A stretch of 54,464 bases of DNA from Psychrobacter sp. 4Dc (GTDB taxonomy: Bacteria; Pseudomonadota; Gammaproteobacteria; Pseudomonadales; Moraxellaceae), in assembly GCF_002836715.1 (NCBI RefSeq), contig NZ_PJAT01000084.1:1-54464 (forward strand), given 5' to 3'. Position 1 is the first letter of the stretch. The number at the start of each line of letters is the position of its first letter. A model generated the notes under the pieces. That model was not told where the DNA came from and ran no database searches. It saw nothing but the letters and a program-made list of their open reading frames with translations. This document shows, piece by piece, positions 47,270-54,464 of this stretch. The position numbers and the translations under genes are program-made.

Positions 47270-47536
47270 ATGAAAAAGACACGCTTTAGCGACAACCAAA
47301 TCGTTAATATCCTAAAACAAGCCGAACAAGGTGTCCCTATCACCGAGCTTTGCCGTGAGCATAATATCAGCCAAAGTACCTTTTATAACTGGCGCTCAAA
47401 GTATGGCGGCATGGATGCCTCTTTGATTGCGCGCTTAAAAGAACTTGAAATTGAAAATGCACGTCTTAAGAAGATGTATGCTGATGAATGTCTTAAATCC
47501 GATATCCTACAGGATGCCATGACAAAAAAGTGGTAG
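47270..47536 (+). CDS. IS3-family transposase OrfA
   Basis: 88 residues. The N-terminal helix-turn-helix reads [37 protein letters not shown], followed by a leucine-zipper-like helix ([18 protein letters not shown]). It binds the IS ends. GGAG lies about 6 bases before the ATG. The stop overlaps the start of orfB by 7 bp. Confidence 0.92.
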   Translation: MKKTRFSDNQIVNILKQAEQGVPITELCREHNISQSTFYNWRSKYGGMDASLIARLKELEIENARLKKMYADECLKSDILQDAMTKKW

Positions 47537-47550
47537 CGCCCCAAAGGCGC
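47524..47550 (+). other. programmed -1 frameshift signal of the IS
   Basis: The slippery heptamer AAAAAAG (47524-47530) lies 5 bases before a GCGCC/GGCGC hairpin (47536-47550). A -1 shift joins orfA to orfB, giving the OrfAB transposase. Confidence 0.75.
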
Positions 47551-48357
47551 AGGAAAATGGCTTGTCATTACATTGAAGAGCATGGTATTAGCATACGTCG
47601 TGCTTGCCGTATCTTTAACATCAGCGTGACCTGCTATTACCATAAGTCAATGGCCACGGATGAGAACCAGCAGATCGCGGACTTACTCATCAAACTGACT
47701 GATGAGAATAAGAACTGGGGCTTTGGTTTATGCTTTTTAAGCCTGCGTAATGTCATGGGACTGCCGTACAACCACAAGCGGGTATATCGCATCTACTGTG
47801 AGCTTGAACTCAACCTTAGAATCAAGCCTAAGCGTCGCATTAAACGCGCTAAACCAATACCATTAGCAGTACCTGATAGGATAAACCAAAGCTGGAGCAT
47901 GGACTTTATGCACGACGGCTTAAATGACGGTCGCAGCTTTAGACTGTTTAATGTGATTGATGATTACAACCGTGAAGCGCTCACCGTTGAGATTGACTTC
48001 TCACTACCAGCACAAAGGGTCATACGCACATTAGACCAGCTCATTGAATATCGAGGCAAACCTGTACAAATAAGATGCGATAACGGTCCTGAGTACATCA
48101 GCAATGCGCTCAAAGACTGGGCTGAGCAGCAAAGCATTAACTTAAGCTATATTGAACCTGGCAATCCACAGCAAAATGCCTATGTGGAACGCTTTAACAG
48201 AACCATGAGATATGATTGGTTAAATCAGGAGCTGTTTGATAACTTAGAGCAAGTACGCACACAAGCAGAAAACTGGTTATATCATTATAATCATGAGCGC
48301 CCAAACATGGGCAATGGCGGTTTTACGCCCATACAGAAACTCAATCAAGCAGCTTAA
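47530..48357 (+). CDS. IS3-family transposase OrfB (rve integrase domain)
   Basis: 275 codons of open frame from the overlap; translated chiefly as the C-terminal part of OrfAB. The DDE triad is complete: [21 protein letters not shown] and [16 protein letters not shown]. The HTH_21 region lies at the start ([20 protein letters not shown]). No frameshift or stop is seen, so the element may still transpose. Confidence 0.92.
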   Translation: MVAPQRRRKMACHYIEEHGISIRRACRIFNISVTCYYHKSMATDENQQIADLLIKLTDENKNWGFGLCFLSLRNVMGLPYNHKRVYRIYCELELNLRIKPKRRIKRAKPIPLAVPDRINQSWSMDFMHDGLNDGRSFRLFNVIDDYNREALTVEIDFSLPAQRVIRTLDQLIEYRGKPVQIRCDNGPEYISNALKDWAEQQSINLSYIEPGNPQQNAYVERFNRTMRYDWLNQELFDNLEQVRTQAENWLYHYNHERPNMGNGGFTPIQKLNQAA

Positions 48358-48401
48358 TTCTATTTGTTAGGTGTCTTAGGTTTGGGAGGGTTACCGAACA
48401 T

Positions 48402-48824
48402 ATGAAGCATGTTACTTATATTCATGAACATCTAAACTGGACTGAATGGCAATGGTCGGACAAAAAGCTATTGCCACTTGTTAGTCGTGTACGGATATTA
48501 CAAGGCCATTTACTAGGAAAGCTGCTAACACTAGGGTTCGATCTGAATGTTGAGGCACAATTAGATGCGGTGACCTTAGAGATTATCAAAACTTCTGAGA
48601 TAGAAGGTGAGACACTAAATGATGAGCAGGTTCGTTCTTCAGTTGCGCGGCATTTAGGGCTGAATAATGCCAGTATGCCAACCAATACTCGTGAGATCGA
48701 TGCAGTGGTAGAGATGATGCTAAGTGCTACCTATCATTATCAACAGCCGTTATTATTAGATGATCTACTCGGATGGCATCGAGCATTATTTCCAGATGGA
48801 TATAGTGGGCTTTATGTGGGCTAG
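48402..48824 (+). pseudogene. Fic-family protein N-terminal fragment (DUF4172)
   Basis: 140 codons from the ATG at 48402, 6 bp after the IS duplication. MKHVTYIHEHLNWTEWQWSD through the SEIEGETLNDEQVRSSVARHLG inhibitory helix and LLGWHRALFPDGYSGLYV match the DUF4172-Fic N-terminus. The catalytic HPFxDGNGR motif is missing: the sequence switches at about 48815 into a HAD hydrolase tail. Not functional. Confidence 0.82.
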
Positions 48825-48925
48825 TTTTAGGTGTGCTATCTGGTGCACAAAATGAGCAGCAGCTGGTGAAATATGAACCTGATACAGTGTTAAGCAAGCT
48901 GACTGAATTAAAAGCGCTTATTTAA
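48815..48925 (+). pseudogene. HAD-like hydrolase C-terminal scrap
   Basis: Reading the frame GGG CTA GTT TTA gives GLVLGVLSGAQNEQQL, then VKYEPDTVLSKLTELKALI and a stop at 48923-48925. This looks like the last 35 residues of a HAD phosphatase. It has no start, and it is joined to the Fic fragment in a different frame, presumably by a deletion. Confidence 0.55.
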
Positions 48926-48969
48926 CTCAAAGCTAGGTTTAAGCTTCAAAATATACAACAGAGCAGTAA

Positions 48970-49003
48970 AGCCATAAAAGTAATGACTTTTATGGCTTTT
49001 TTT
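48970..49003. terminator. bidirectional terminator
   Basis: AGCCATAAAAGT and ACTTTTATGGCT form a perfect 12-bp stem with an AATG loop and T-runs on either strand. It lies between the gene fragments and the end of the GlxA-like regulator. Confidence 0.85.
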
Positions 49004-49051
49004 AATTTTGGAGAGACCATTCTTATAGTTGCTGCGTCAAGATTAAATAGG

Positions 49052-50032
49052 CTATACCAGCTGATTCTCTTGTCTGTAATGGCTTGGCGTCATGCCATAG
49101 TTTTTTTTGAAGGTGCTAGAGAATGCACTGTTATCGATAAAGCCGCTTGCTAGTACGATTTGGCTAATAGGCAGCGTAGTATGTTTAAGAATATATTTGG
49201 CGTGTTCAAGGCGCAATCGCACGTAATACTGTTGCGGTGAACAACTAAAATTTTTATTAAATATGCGCTGTAATTGTCTACTTGATAATCCAAGATGATG
49301 GGCAATATCCTTAACGCTTAAAGGCTCTTCAAGATTGGTTTTCATCAATGCAATAGCATCTATTACATTGGTATAGCTACTGCTCAGTATTTTTGGCTTG
49401 GGCATATGCTGTACGTAAGTAGGCTCACGTATAGAGGTGATAATAAACATGTCTTGTATCTTGGAAACGATATGATGACCATGATGCTTATTGATGATAT
49501 GTAAAGTCATATCCAATGCGCAAGCTCCACCTGAACAAGAATATAGCTGCGGTGCTATTGTAAATATTTGGTCATTAAAAATAACACCTGGATAGCTTTC
49601 TTGGGCTACGCTGATGTTCTCCCAATGCAATGAGGCTGCTTGCTGCTCAAGTAAGCCCGCAGCAGCCAATGCTAGCGCTCCTGTACACAAACCGCCAAGT
49701 GCAATATCCCGTACTGCCAATCGCTGAATTAAGGTAATGAGCTTACTAGATTCCAAGTAATCTGTTTGGTGTCCTCCGCATACAAATACCAAGTCGCAGG
49801 TTAATAAGTAGTCGAGTGGTGCAGTATGACTTAACTTAATACCGTTACTACTACTGGTTTTATTGTCATCGAACCCTGCCACCACCCACGAGTATAAGAG
49901 TTGCTCGCTCACATAATTCGCCATTCGAAGTGGCTCAATGATATTGCTGAACGCGAGCATGGTAAAGCCATTAATCAGTAGAAACCCAATACGCCTAGGC
50001 TTGTCTATCATCTTTTCCGTTATCTGAGTCAT
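49052..50032 (-). CDS. GlxA-family transcriptional regulator (DJ-1/PfpI + AraC domains)
   Basis: 326 residues. The N-terminal DJ-1/PfpI-like domain is seen as RIGFLLINGFTMLAFSNIIEPL, DLVFVCGGHQTD and ALGGLCTGALALA. The C-terminal AraC domain has two helix-turn-helices (LSVKDIAHHLGLSSRQLQRIFNK and ISQIVLASGFIDNSAFSSTFKK). Similar regulators govern carnitine, glycine betaine and dimethylglycine pathways in Pseudomonas. Here it is divergent from creatinase, with 167 bp between start codons, and is the likely creatine-responsive activator. Ligand and activity are inferred. Confidence 0.88.
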   Translation of the reverse strand: MTQITEKMIDKPRRIGFLLINGFTMLAFSNIIEPLRMANYVSEQLLYSWVVAGFDDNKTSSSNGIKLSHTAPLDYLLTCDLVFVCGGHQTDYLESSKLITLIQRLAVRDIALGGLCTGALALAAAGLLEQQAASLHWENISVAQESYPGVIFNDQIFTIAPQLYSCSGGACALDMTLHIINKHHGHHIVSKIQDMFIITSIREPTYVQHMPKPKILSSSYTNVIDAIALMKTNLEEPLSVKDIAHHLGLSSRQLQRIFNKNFSCSPQQYYVRLRLEHAKYILKHTTLPISQIVLASGFIDNSAFSSTFKKNYGMTPSHYRQENQLV

Positions 50033-50090
50033 TTTTTGTCGCCTTCAGAACATACCTAAAGTTCTGGCTAATGTTAAGTTGTTTGTCTAT

Positions 50091-50122
50091 ATGTCCGATT
50101 ATAAACATAAAATGTCGCTTAT
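50091..50122. promoter_or_regulatory. direct repeats in the creatinase promoter region, candidate AraC-type operator
   Basis: ATGTCCGATTAT (50091) and ATGTCGCTTAT (50112) are direct repeats spaced exactly 21 bp, two helical turns, as expected for tandem half-sites of an AraC-family activator. Located in the space between the regulator and creatinase. Confidence 0.45.
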
Positions 50123-50199
50123 GAAAAAATACCTTATTAATTTTACCTCTATTATCGAACGTGTTCTCAGTTAATTATTACCTACCTTGGAGACGTTCC

Positions 50200-51516
50200 A
50201 TGTCAGCACTAAAAGACCTTACTAGCACGTTATCTTCTACAGATTTTTCTCGAAAATGGATGAATTCATTAAACCTAACCTCTTTAGATGGCTCATTAGA
50301 TAATCTGCATCTCCCAAGTCTAATCGAAATTAAAAACGGCCAGAAAGTGCAACCGACTTTTAGTCATCAAGAATATGCAAATCGTCATGAGAAACTTCGT
50401 GAGTATTTAGATAATCATGGCATTGTGGCGGCGCTTTTCACCTCGATACATAACATCAATTACTACTCTGACTTTATATATTGCTCTTTTGGGCGACCTT
50501 ATGGACTAGTCGTTACTTCAAAAGAAGTCGTGTCAATCTCTGCCAATATCGATGGTGGACAGCCTTGGCGGCGTACTGTGGGCGATAATAATATTGTTTA
50601 CACTGATTGGCAGCGTGATAACTATTTCAAAGCCATTGCTCAACAAATTCCTAATCACGGCCGCGTTGGTATTGAGTTTGATCATTTACCGATGGATCGC
50701 TTTGCTAAGCTTAAAGCTATATTACCTAATGTAGAGTTTGTAGATATTAGCCTACCATGTATGACCATGAGAATGGTTAAGTCCTCTGAAGAAATAGCGC
50801 TAATAAAAAAAGGTGCCCAGGTTTGCGATATTGGTGGGGCGGCATTGGTACAAGCTGTCTATGACGGAGTGCCCGAATACGAAGTTGCTTTGGCATCTAC
50901 ACAAGCGATGGTTAAAGCTATTGGTGAGCAGTTTGGTCAAGTGGAACTTATGGATACATGGACATGGTTTCAGTCAGGTATTAATACGGATGGTGCCCAT
51001 AATCCAGTGACCAATCGTCGTGTCCAATCGGGTGATATATTGAGTCTTAACTGTTTTTCTATGATAGCAGGCTACTACACCGCGCTTGAACGCACATTGT
51101 TCTTGGATAAATGTGATGCAGATTCACTACGCTACTGGCAGATAAATTGTGAAGTGCATGAAGCAGGTCTTGAGCTTATCAAACCTGGCGTGCGCTGCTG
51201 CGATATCGCACATGAGCTGAATAAAATTTATGCAAAATATGACTTATTAGAAAAACGCAGCTTTGGTTATGGCCATTCTTTTGGTGTGCTTAGCCATTAT
51301 TATGGACGCGAGGCAGGACTTGAGCTACGTGAAGATATTGAAACAGTGCTTGAGCCCGGTATGGTCATCTCTATGGAGCCGATGATTATGATTCCAGAGG
51401 GCATGCCGGGTGCTGGCGGTTATCGAGAGCATGACATCTTAGTCATCAATGAGACGGGCGCTGATAATATCACAGGCTTTAAGTACGGCCCGGAGCATAA
51501 TATTATCGGTCGTTAA
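50200..51516 (+). CDS. Creatinase (creatine amidinohydrolase)
   Basis: 438 residues from the ATG at 50200 (GGAG 7 bases upstream; a GTG at 50161 is unlikely). The sequence follows Pseudomonas creatinase almost throughout: YSDFIYCSFGRPYGLVV, ISANIDGGQPWRRTVG, the catalytic region VELMDTWTWFQSGIN, YYTALERTLFLD, GYGHSFGVLSHYYGREAG and MEPMIMIPEGMPGAGGYREHDIL. It hydrolyses creatine to sarcosine and urea in the cytoplasm, using the pita-bread fold without metal. About 35 N-terminal residues precede the usual start. Sarcosine-using genes are not in this window. Confidence 0.93.
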   Translation: MSALKDLTSTLSSTDFSRKWMNSLNLTSLDGSLDNLHLPSLIEIKNGQKVQPTFSHQEYANRHEKLREYLDNHGIVAALFTSIHNINYYSDFIYCSFGRPYGLVVTSKEVVSISANIDGGQPWRRTVGDNNIVYTDWQRDNYFKAIAQQIPNHGRVGIEFDHLPMDRFAKLKAILPNVEFVDISLPCMTMRMVKSSEEIALIKKGAQVCDIGGAALVQAVYDGVPEYEVALASTQAMVKAIGEQFGQVELMDTWTWFQSGINTDGAHNPVTNRRVQSGDILSLNCFSMIAGYYTALERTLFLDKCDADSLRYWQINCEVHEAGLELIKPGVRCCDIAHELNKIYAKYDLLEKRSFGYGHSFGVLSHYYGREAGLELREDIETVLEPGMVISMEPMIMIPEGMPGAGGYREHDILVINETGADNITGFKYGPEHNIIGR

Positions 51517-51662
51517 TGTAGGGGAGTGTCATCAATAAATACTGTCTATATTGAGTGGGCTACCATGAATAATTTTCTTATTTTAAGCCCGCCAACATAG
51601 ATGATGATGCGCCTCGCACGATGCAATTATTTTCACATTTTACTTATTAAGGAAATAACATT

Positions 51663-51770
51663 ATGGACCTGTTTCTTAACAGCTGGACGTTATTTTGGTT
51701 TTTGACCATTAATGTACTGACGCTATTACTGGCAGTGAGTTATTTCTTCGTAGAGCGTCATAACAAGTAA
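51663..51770 (+). CDS. Small single-helix membrane peptide upstream of a Na+/solute symporter
   Basis: 35 residues: MDLFLNSWTLFWF, a hydrophobic stretch from LTINVLTLLLAVSYFF, then a basic end (VERHNK). AAGGAA lies 9 bases before the ATG. The stop is 26 bp before the symporter start. The layout recalls small subunits paired with some transporters (MetS-like), but that is analogy only. Confidence 0.7.
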   Translation: MDLFLNSWTLFWFLTINVLTLLLAVSYFFVERHNK

Positions 51771-51796
51771 TGTAGTAAACGATACGAGGAATCGAC

Positions 51797-53260
51797 ATGT
51801 TTATTAATTGGATGATATTGTTAGCAGCAATTGCGCTTCTCATTGTATTGGCTAGTAAAGCTTCAAAAGTCATGTCAGCAGATGAGGAAAGTGGTTTTTT
51901 AGTAGCCGGTCGCTCATTAGGGCCTTTTGTTATGGCAGGTACTGTCGTGGCGACTGGGTTTAGTGGTTGGGGCTTTATGGGTTCACCTGGTGCCGCATAC
52001 CAATACGGGACGATTGAGCTTTTAGGTAATTTCTTTTTTGCACCAGCCATGGTCGTCGCCGTACTATTCTTTGCGGTCTATTTGCGTAATAGAGCCATGA
52101 AGATGGGTAGTAGTACCATTCCTGAATTTATCGTTAACTTGCACTGTAATGATCGAAATTCAATATCTGCTCGCACTTTGCGTATTGTCACGTCTTTGGG
52201 CATGATTATATTTTTGACCGTATTTTTGACGGCTCAGATTAGAGCGCTTGGTATGTTAGGTAGTAGCTGGCTCGGTATTTCACCTCTTCTGGCTTCTGCG
52301 CTTTTATTGGTAATTATTACTATTTATACCATGGCAGGCGGATTGCTCGCCGTTGCTTGGACCGATACTTTTATGGTGATTGGGATGGCCACTGCTGCCA
52401 TTTATATAGTGGTTCAGGTGTTCACTGACATTCCGTTAGCAGATATGATAACGCAGCTGAATGCGATAGATCCAAACCTTGTCAATCCAGAAAATTCTAA
52501 CCCATATGGTAATGCCAAAGCTTCTGTTTTTCTAGTATTTGTCTATGCGCTTATCTTTAGTACTGCATTGCCCTATATGTCAGTACGTTTTTTGGCGATG
52601 AAATCTAATATCAGTATTGCCAAAACAGGCTTTTATACGGCCATTCTAGGGTGTATTTTGAGCTTGGTGCCTATCGTTGGCTTATATGTTCGTATCAAAA
52701 ACCCAGGTCTGATCAATCCCGATGAAGCAATGCCTTGGTATTTAGCCAATGCTATTCCAAGTGTGGTGGGTAGTGTGATCACTTTGTTTATTCTTTTTGC
52801 TATGAAATCTACGGCAAACTCTATCTTGCATACCTTATCAACTGCTGCCTCACATGATTTGCGTTTGGCAGTATTTGACAATAAACCTCGCACTGAGGCT
52901 GAGCTATTGAAACTGAATAGATTGTGGGTCGCTATTGTGGCTGCTATCGCCTTCATTTCTACTTTCTTCTTACCTGAAGCGATGCTTAGCTATCTAGGCA
53001 TATTCTCTAGCGGTACTTTAATGGCAGCTCTATCTGGTGTACTTTTGGTGACTATCTTTTATAAAGGCTCAACGATGGCTGCTATTGCCTCTATTATCGT
53101 CGGTGCTGTTTGCAGTAGTTATCTCTTAACATCAGGTATTGTCGGCTGGGTAGAGGGACCTCTTATCGGATCAGCTGCATCAGCCATCACTTACTTGGTC
53201 GTTAGTGTGTTGGTTCCTAATAGAGTCAAAGTCATATCAGAAGAAGCTGTCAGCGCTTAG
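51797..53260 (+). CDS. Sodium:solute symporter family transporter, probably creatine-related
   Basis: 487 residues with about 12-13 helices. GAGGA precedes the ATG. SSS-family signatures include FLVAGRSLGPFVMAGTVVATGFSGWG, MGSSTIPEFIV, LGMIIFLTVFLTAQIRALG, TIYTMAGGLLAVAWTD and MKSTANSILHTLSTAASHDL. It follows creatinase and the 35-residue peptide on the same strand and probably imports creatine or a related amidino compound with sodium. Substrate is inferred from context only. Confidence 0.85.
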   Translation: MFINWMILLAAIALLIVLASKASKVMSADEESGFLVAGRSLGPFVMAGTVVATGFSGWGFMGSPGAAYQYGTIELLGNFFFAPAMVVAVLFFAVYLRNRAMKMGSSTIPEFIVNLHCNDRNSISARTLRIVTSLGMIIFLTVFLTAQIRALGMLGSSWLGISPLLASALLLVIITIYTMAGGLLAVAWTDTFMVIGMATAAIYIVVQVFTDIPLADMITQLNAIDPNLVNPENSNPYGNAKASVFLVFVYALIFSTALPYMSVRFLAMKSNISIAKTGFYTAILGCILSLVPIVGLYVRIKNPGLINPDEAMPWYLANAIPSVVGSVITLFILFAMKSTANSILHTLSTAASHDLRLAVFDNKPRTEAELLKLNRLWVAIVAAIAFISTFFLPEAMLSYLGIFSSGTLMAALSGVLLVTIFYKGSTMAAIASIIVGAVCSSYLLTSGIVGWVEGPLIGSAASAITYLVVSVLVPNRVKVISEEAVSA

Positions 53261-53483
53261 ATATAGATACTTATATTTATTAATACTTAACAGAGCCTAA
53301 GTTAACCGCTGAGTTTATTGACTGATAGTCATAAATTCAGCGGTTGACGTATTCAGTAAGGCTGGCAAGTATGAGTTGTATAGATAAGCTAATGCTGATT
53401 AACACTCAGTTATTTTGTACCAGTTTTATATTTACTCAATGATATTACGAACATTTTATGTTCAATAATAGAGGTGACTAGTC

Positions 53484-54437
53484 GTGGAAGTATTGAAAAT
53501 CAGACCTATAGCGGTTGATGTCAAGCCATGGATTGGCACCATACAAATTGTCATGGCGGCCATATGTTGGGGCACACTTGGTATATTTTCGACTTATCTT
53601 AGTCAATTAGGTTTTAGTAGTTGGCAAATTACGATATTGCGTATCATAACGGCAGCTATTATTGCTATAGCGATGTTGCCTAAGATCTGGAAACCATTAA
53701 GTAGGCTAACACTCGGTCAATGGTTTGGGCTTGGTCTACAATCCCTAATTGGCGTACTGGGTATGACGGTTTGCTACTTATTTGCAGTGCTTCATGTGGG
53801 TGCAGGCACGGCAGTCGCATTACTCTATACGGCGCCGGTCTTTAGCTTGATATTCTCGCACCTATTATTAGATGAGCGAATTACTTATAAAGCTGCATTA
53901 TTAGCAGTTGTAGCAGTGATTGGCGTTGGTATGACTACGATGGGTGGCACTACTGAAGGGAAGTTGGGTATTGCCGTTGGGCTGCTCTCTGGCGTTTGTT
54001 ACTCTTTGTATGGTGTGCTTGGTAAACGCGCCATGCATCATAAACACTCTGCACCGCTTGTCTTTTTTACGTCAATTTTGTTCAGTGGCATTGTATTATT
54101 GTTCATTCCTACCACGTATACAACTTATTATAAGCTGATACAGCTTCCCGTTATTAGCTGGATATATGTACTGGGCTTATCTTTGGTGGGTACGATTGCA
54201 CCTTTTGCATTATATATGAAAGCATTAGAAAAACTACCAGCCACACGCGCGTCAGTATTTACTATCTTTGAACCTTTGACCGCAATATTTTTGGCAGTGT
54301 TGCTCCTGCATCAAATGTTATCAGGTGTTCAATATATAGGTGTTTTTTTGATTTTGCTCGTTGCTCTATTAAATGGGCTAACAAATTCGACCAATGTACA
54401 ACTGCCGAGATGGTTTAGAAGACAAAAATTATCGTAA
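53484..54437 (+). CDS. DMT superfamily permease (EamA-type)
   Basis: 317 residues starting at GTG (53484) with GAGG upstream. Ten helices in two EamA halves are visible, from TIQIVMAAICWGTLGIFS to VQYIGVFLILLVALLNGL. The internal loop GTTEGKLGIAVGLLSGVCYSLYGVLGKRA marks the second repeat. It lies 223 bp beyond the symporter, so it may be a separate unit. It probably moves an amino acid or nucleobase; the substrate is unknown. Confidence 0.85.
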   Translation: MEVLKIRPIAVDVKPWIGTIQIVMAAICWGTLGIFSTYLSQLGFSSWQITILRIITAAIIAIAMLPKIWKPLSRLTLGQWFGLGLQSLIGVLGMTVCYLFAVLHVGAGTAVALLYTAPVFSLIFSHLLLDERITYKAALLAVVAVIGVGMTTMGGTTEGKLGIAVGLLSGVCYSLYGVLGKRAMHHKHSAPLVFFTSILFSGIVLLFIPTTYTTYYKLIQLPVISWIYVLGLSLVGTIAPFALYMKALEKLPATRASVFTIFEPLTAIFLAVLLLHQMLSGVQYIGVFLILLVALLNGLTNSTNVQLPRWFRRQKLS

Positions 54438-54464
54438 TTTAGTTTTATAGACATTATTATTTAT

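Larger units (their letters stand above)
47197..48395 (+). mobile_element. IS3-family insertion sequence (IS407-like group), intact
   Basis: 1199 bp. The left end GGTAATCCCCCCA and the right end, read inverted, GGTAACCCTCCCA are imperfect terminal inverted repeats that continue to about 35 bp with gaps. The direct repeat GAAC flanks both sides (47193-47196 and 48396-48399), a 4-bp target duplication as made by the IS407 group. Contains orfA and orfB with a frameshift signal. It separates a pirin fragment from a Fic fragment. Confidence 0.9.

Overview
The window reads as chromosomal DNA of a gammaproteobacterium of the Moraxellaceae, most likely Psychrobacter. This rests on protein style, moderate GC content, a betT-betA-betB-type choline locus, a pmrC-pmrA-pmrB-type lipid A locus and AlkJ/ExaC-type alcohol oxidation genes. 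The genus is inferred from recalled family resemblance, not from a search.

Layout. 1-489: 5' part of an AAA ATPase running off the left edge. 720-6657 (-): complete dipeptide-type ABC importer dppABCDF. 7117-12255 (-): alcohol and aldehyde oxidation genes (AlkJ-like GMC dehydrogenase, DUF779 protein, zinc alcohol dehydrogenase, acetaldehyde-type dehydrogenase). 12763-16008 (+): a PIF1-like helicase with a C-terminal HTH domain and a GAPDH/E4PDH-family enzyme. 16101-18060: tRNA-Ser(TGA) and tRNA-Asn(GTT) around two small genes. 18461-19373: an SMR efflux pump with its TetR regulator. 19516-25241: choline to glycine betaine (betB, betA, betT). 25463-28949: a YgjP-like metalloprotein, a TPR protein between two copies of a MITE-like repeat, an FAD amine oxidase and a DMT permease. 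29163-32841: Trk/Ktr potassium uptake, a DUF3124 lipoprotein and a thioesterase. 32863-37434 (-): an exported redox cluster (YceI, tri-haem cytochrome c, Tat-exported flavin amine oxidase, cytochrome c lipoprotein). 37694-43266 (-): eptA, pmrA/pmrB-like two-component system, dgkA and a PAP2 phosphatase. 43408-45854: a broken Crp/Fnr regulator facing a class II aldolase and a MEST-like hydrolase. 46159-48925: truC, then a scrap-yard of gene fragments (pirin, Fic, HAD) with an intact IS3-family element. 49052-53260: a creatine module (GlxA/AraC regulator, creatinase, 35-residue membrane peptide, Na+/solute symporter). 53484-54437: another DMT permease.

The most notable observations are these. 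(1) Three genes within about 8 kb (tri-haem cytochrome, YceI and Crp/Fnr regulator) each carry one in-frame TAA followed by an intact, family-like reading frame. (2) Two PmrA-box-like sites lie upstream of eptA and dgkA, which would couple phosphoethanolamine transfer to diacylglycerol recycling. (3) The exported flavin amine oxidase with dedicated cytochromes looks like a periplasmic amine dehydrogenase respiratory chain, and its main cytochrome and YceI partner are apparently interrupted. (4) Two related copies of a short TATAGTC-ended repeat flank a TPR gene. (5) An IS3-family element with a 4-bp duplication and an orfA/orfB frameshift signal sits exactly between two dead gene fragments. 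(6) A short membrane peptide gene sits between creatinase and its putative transporter.
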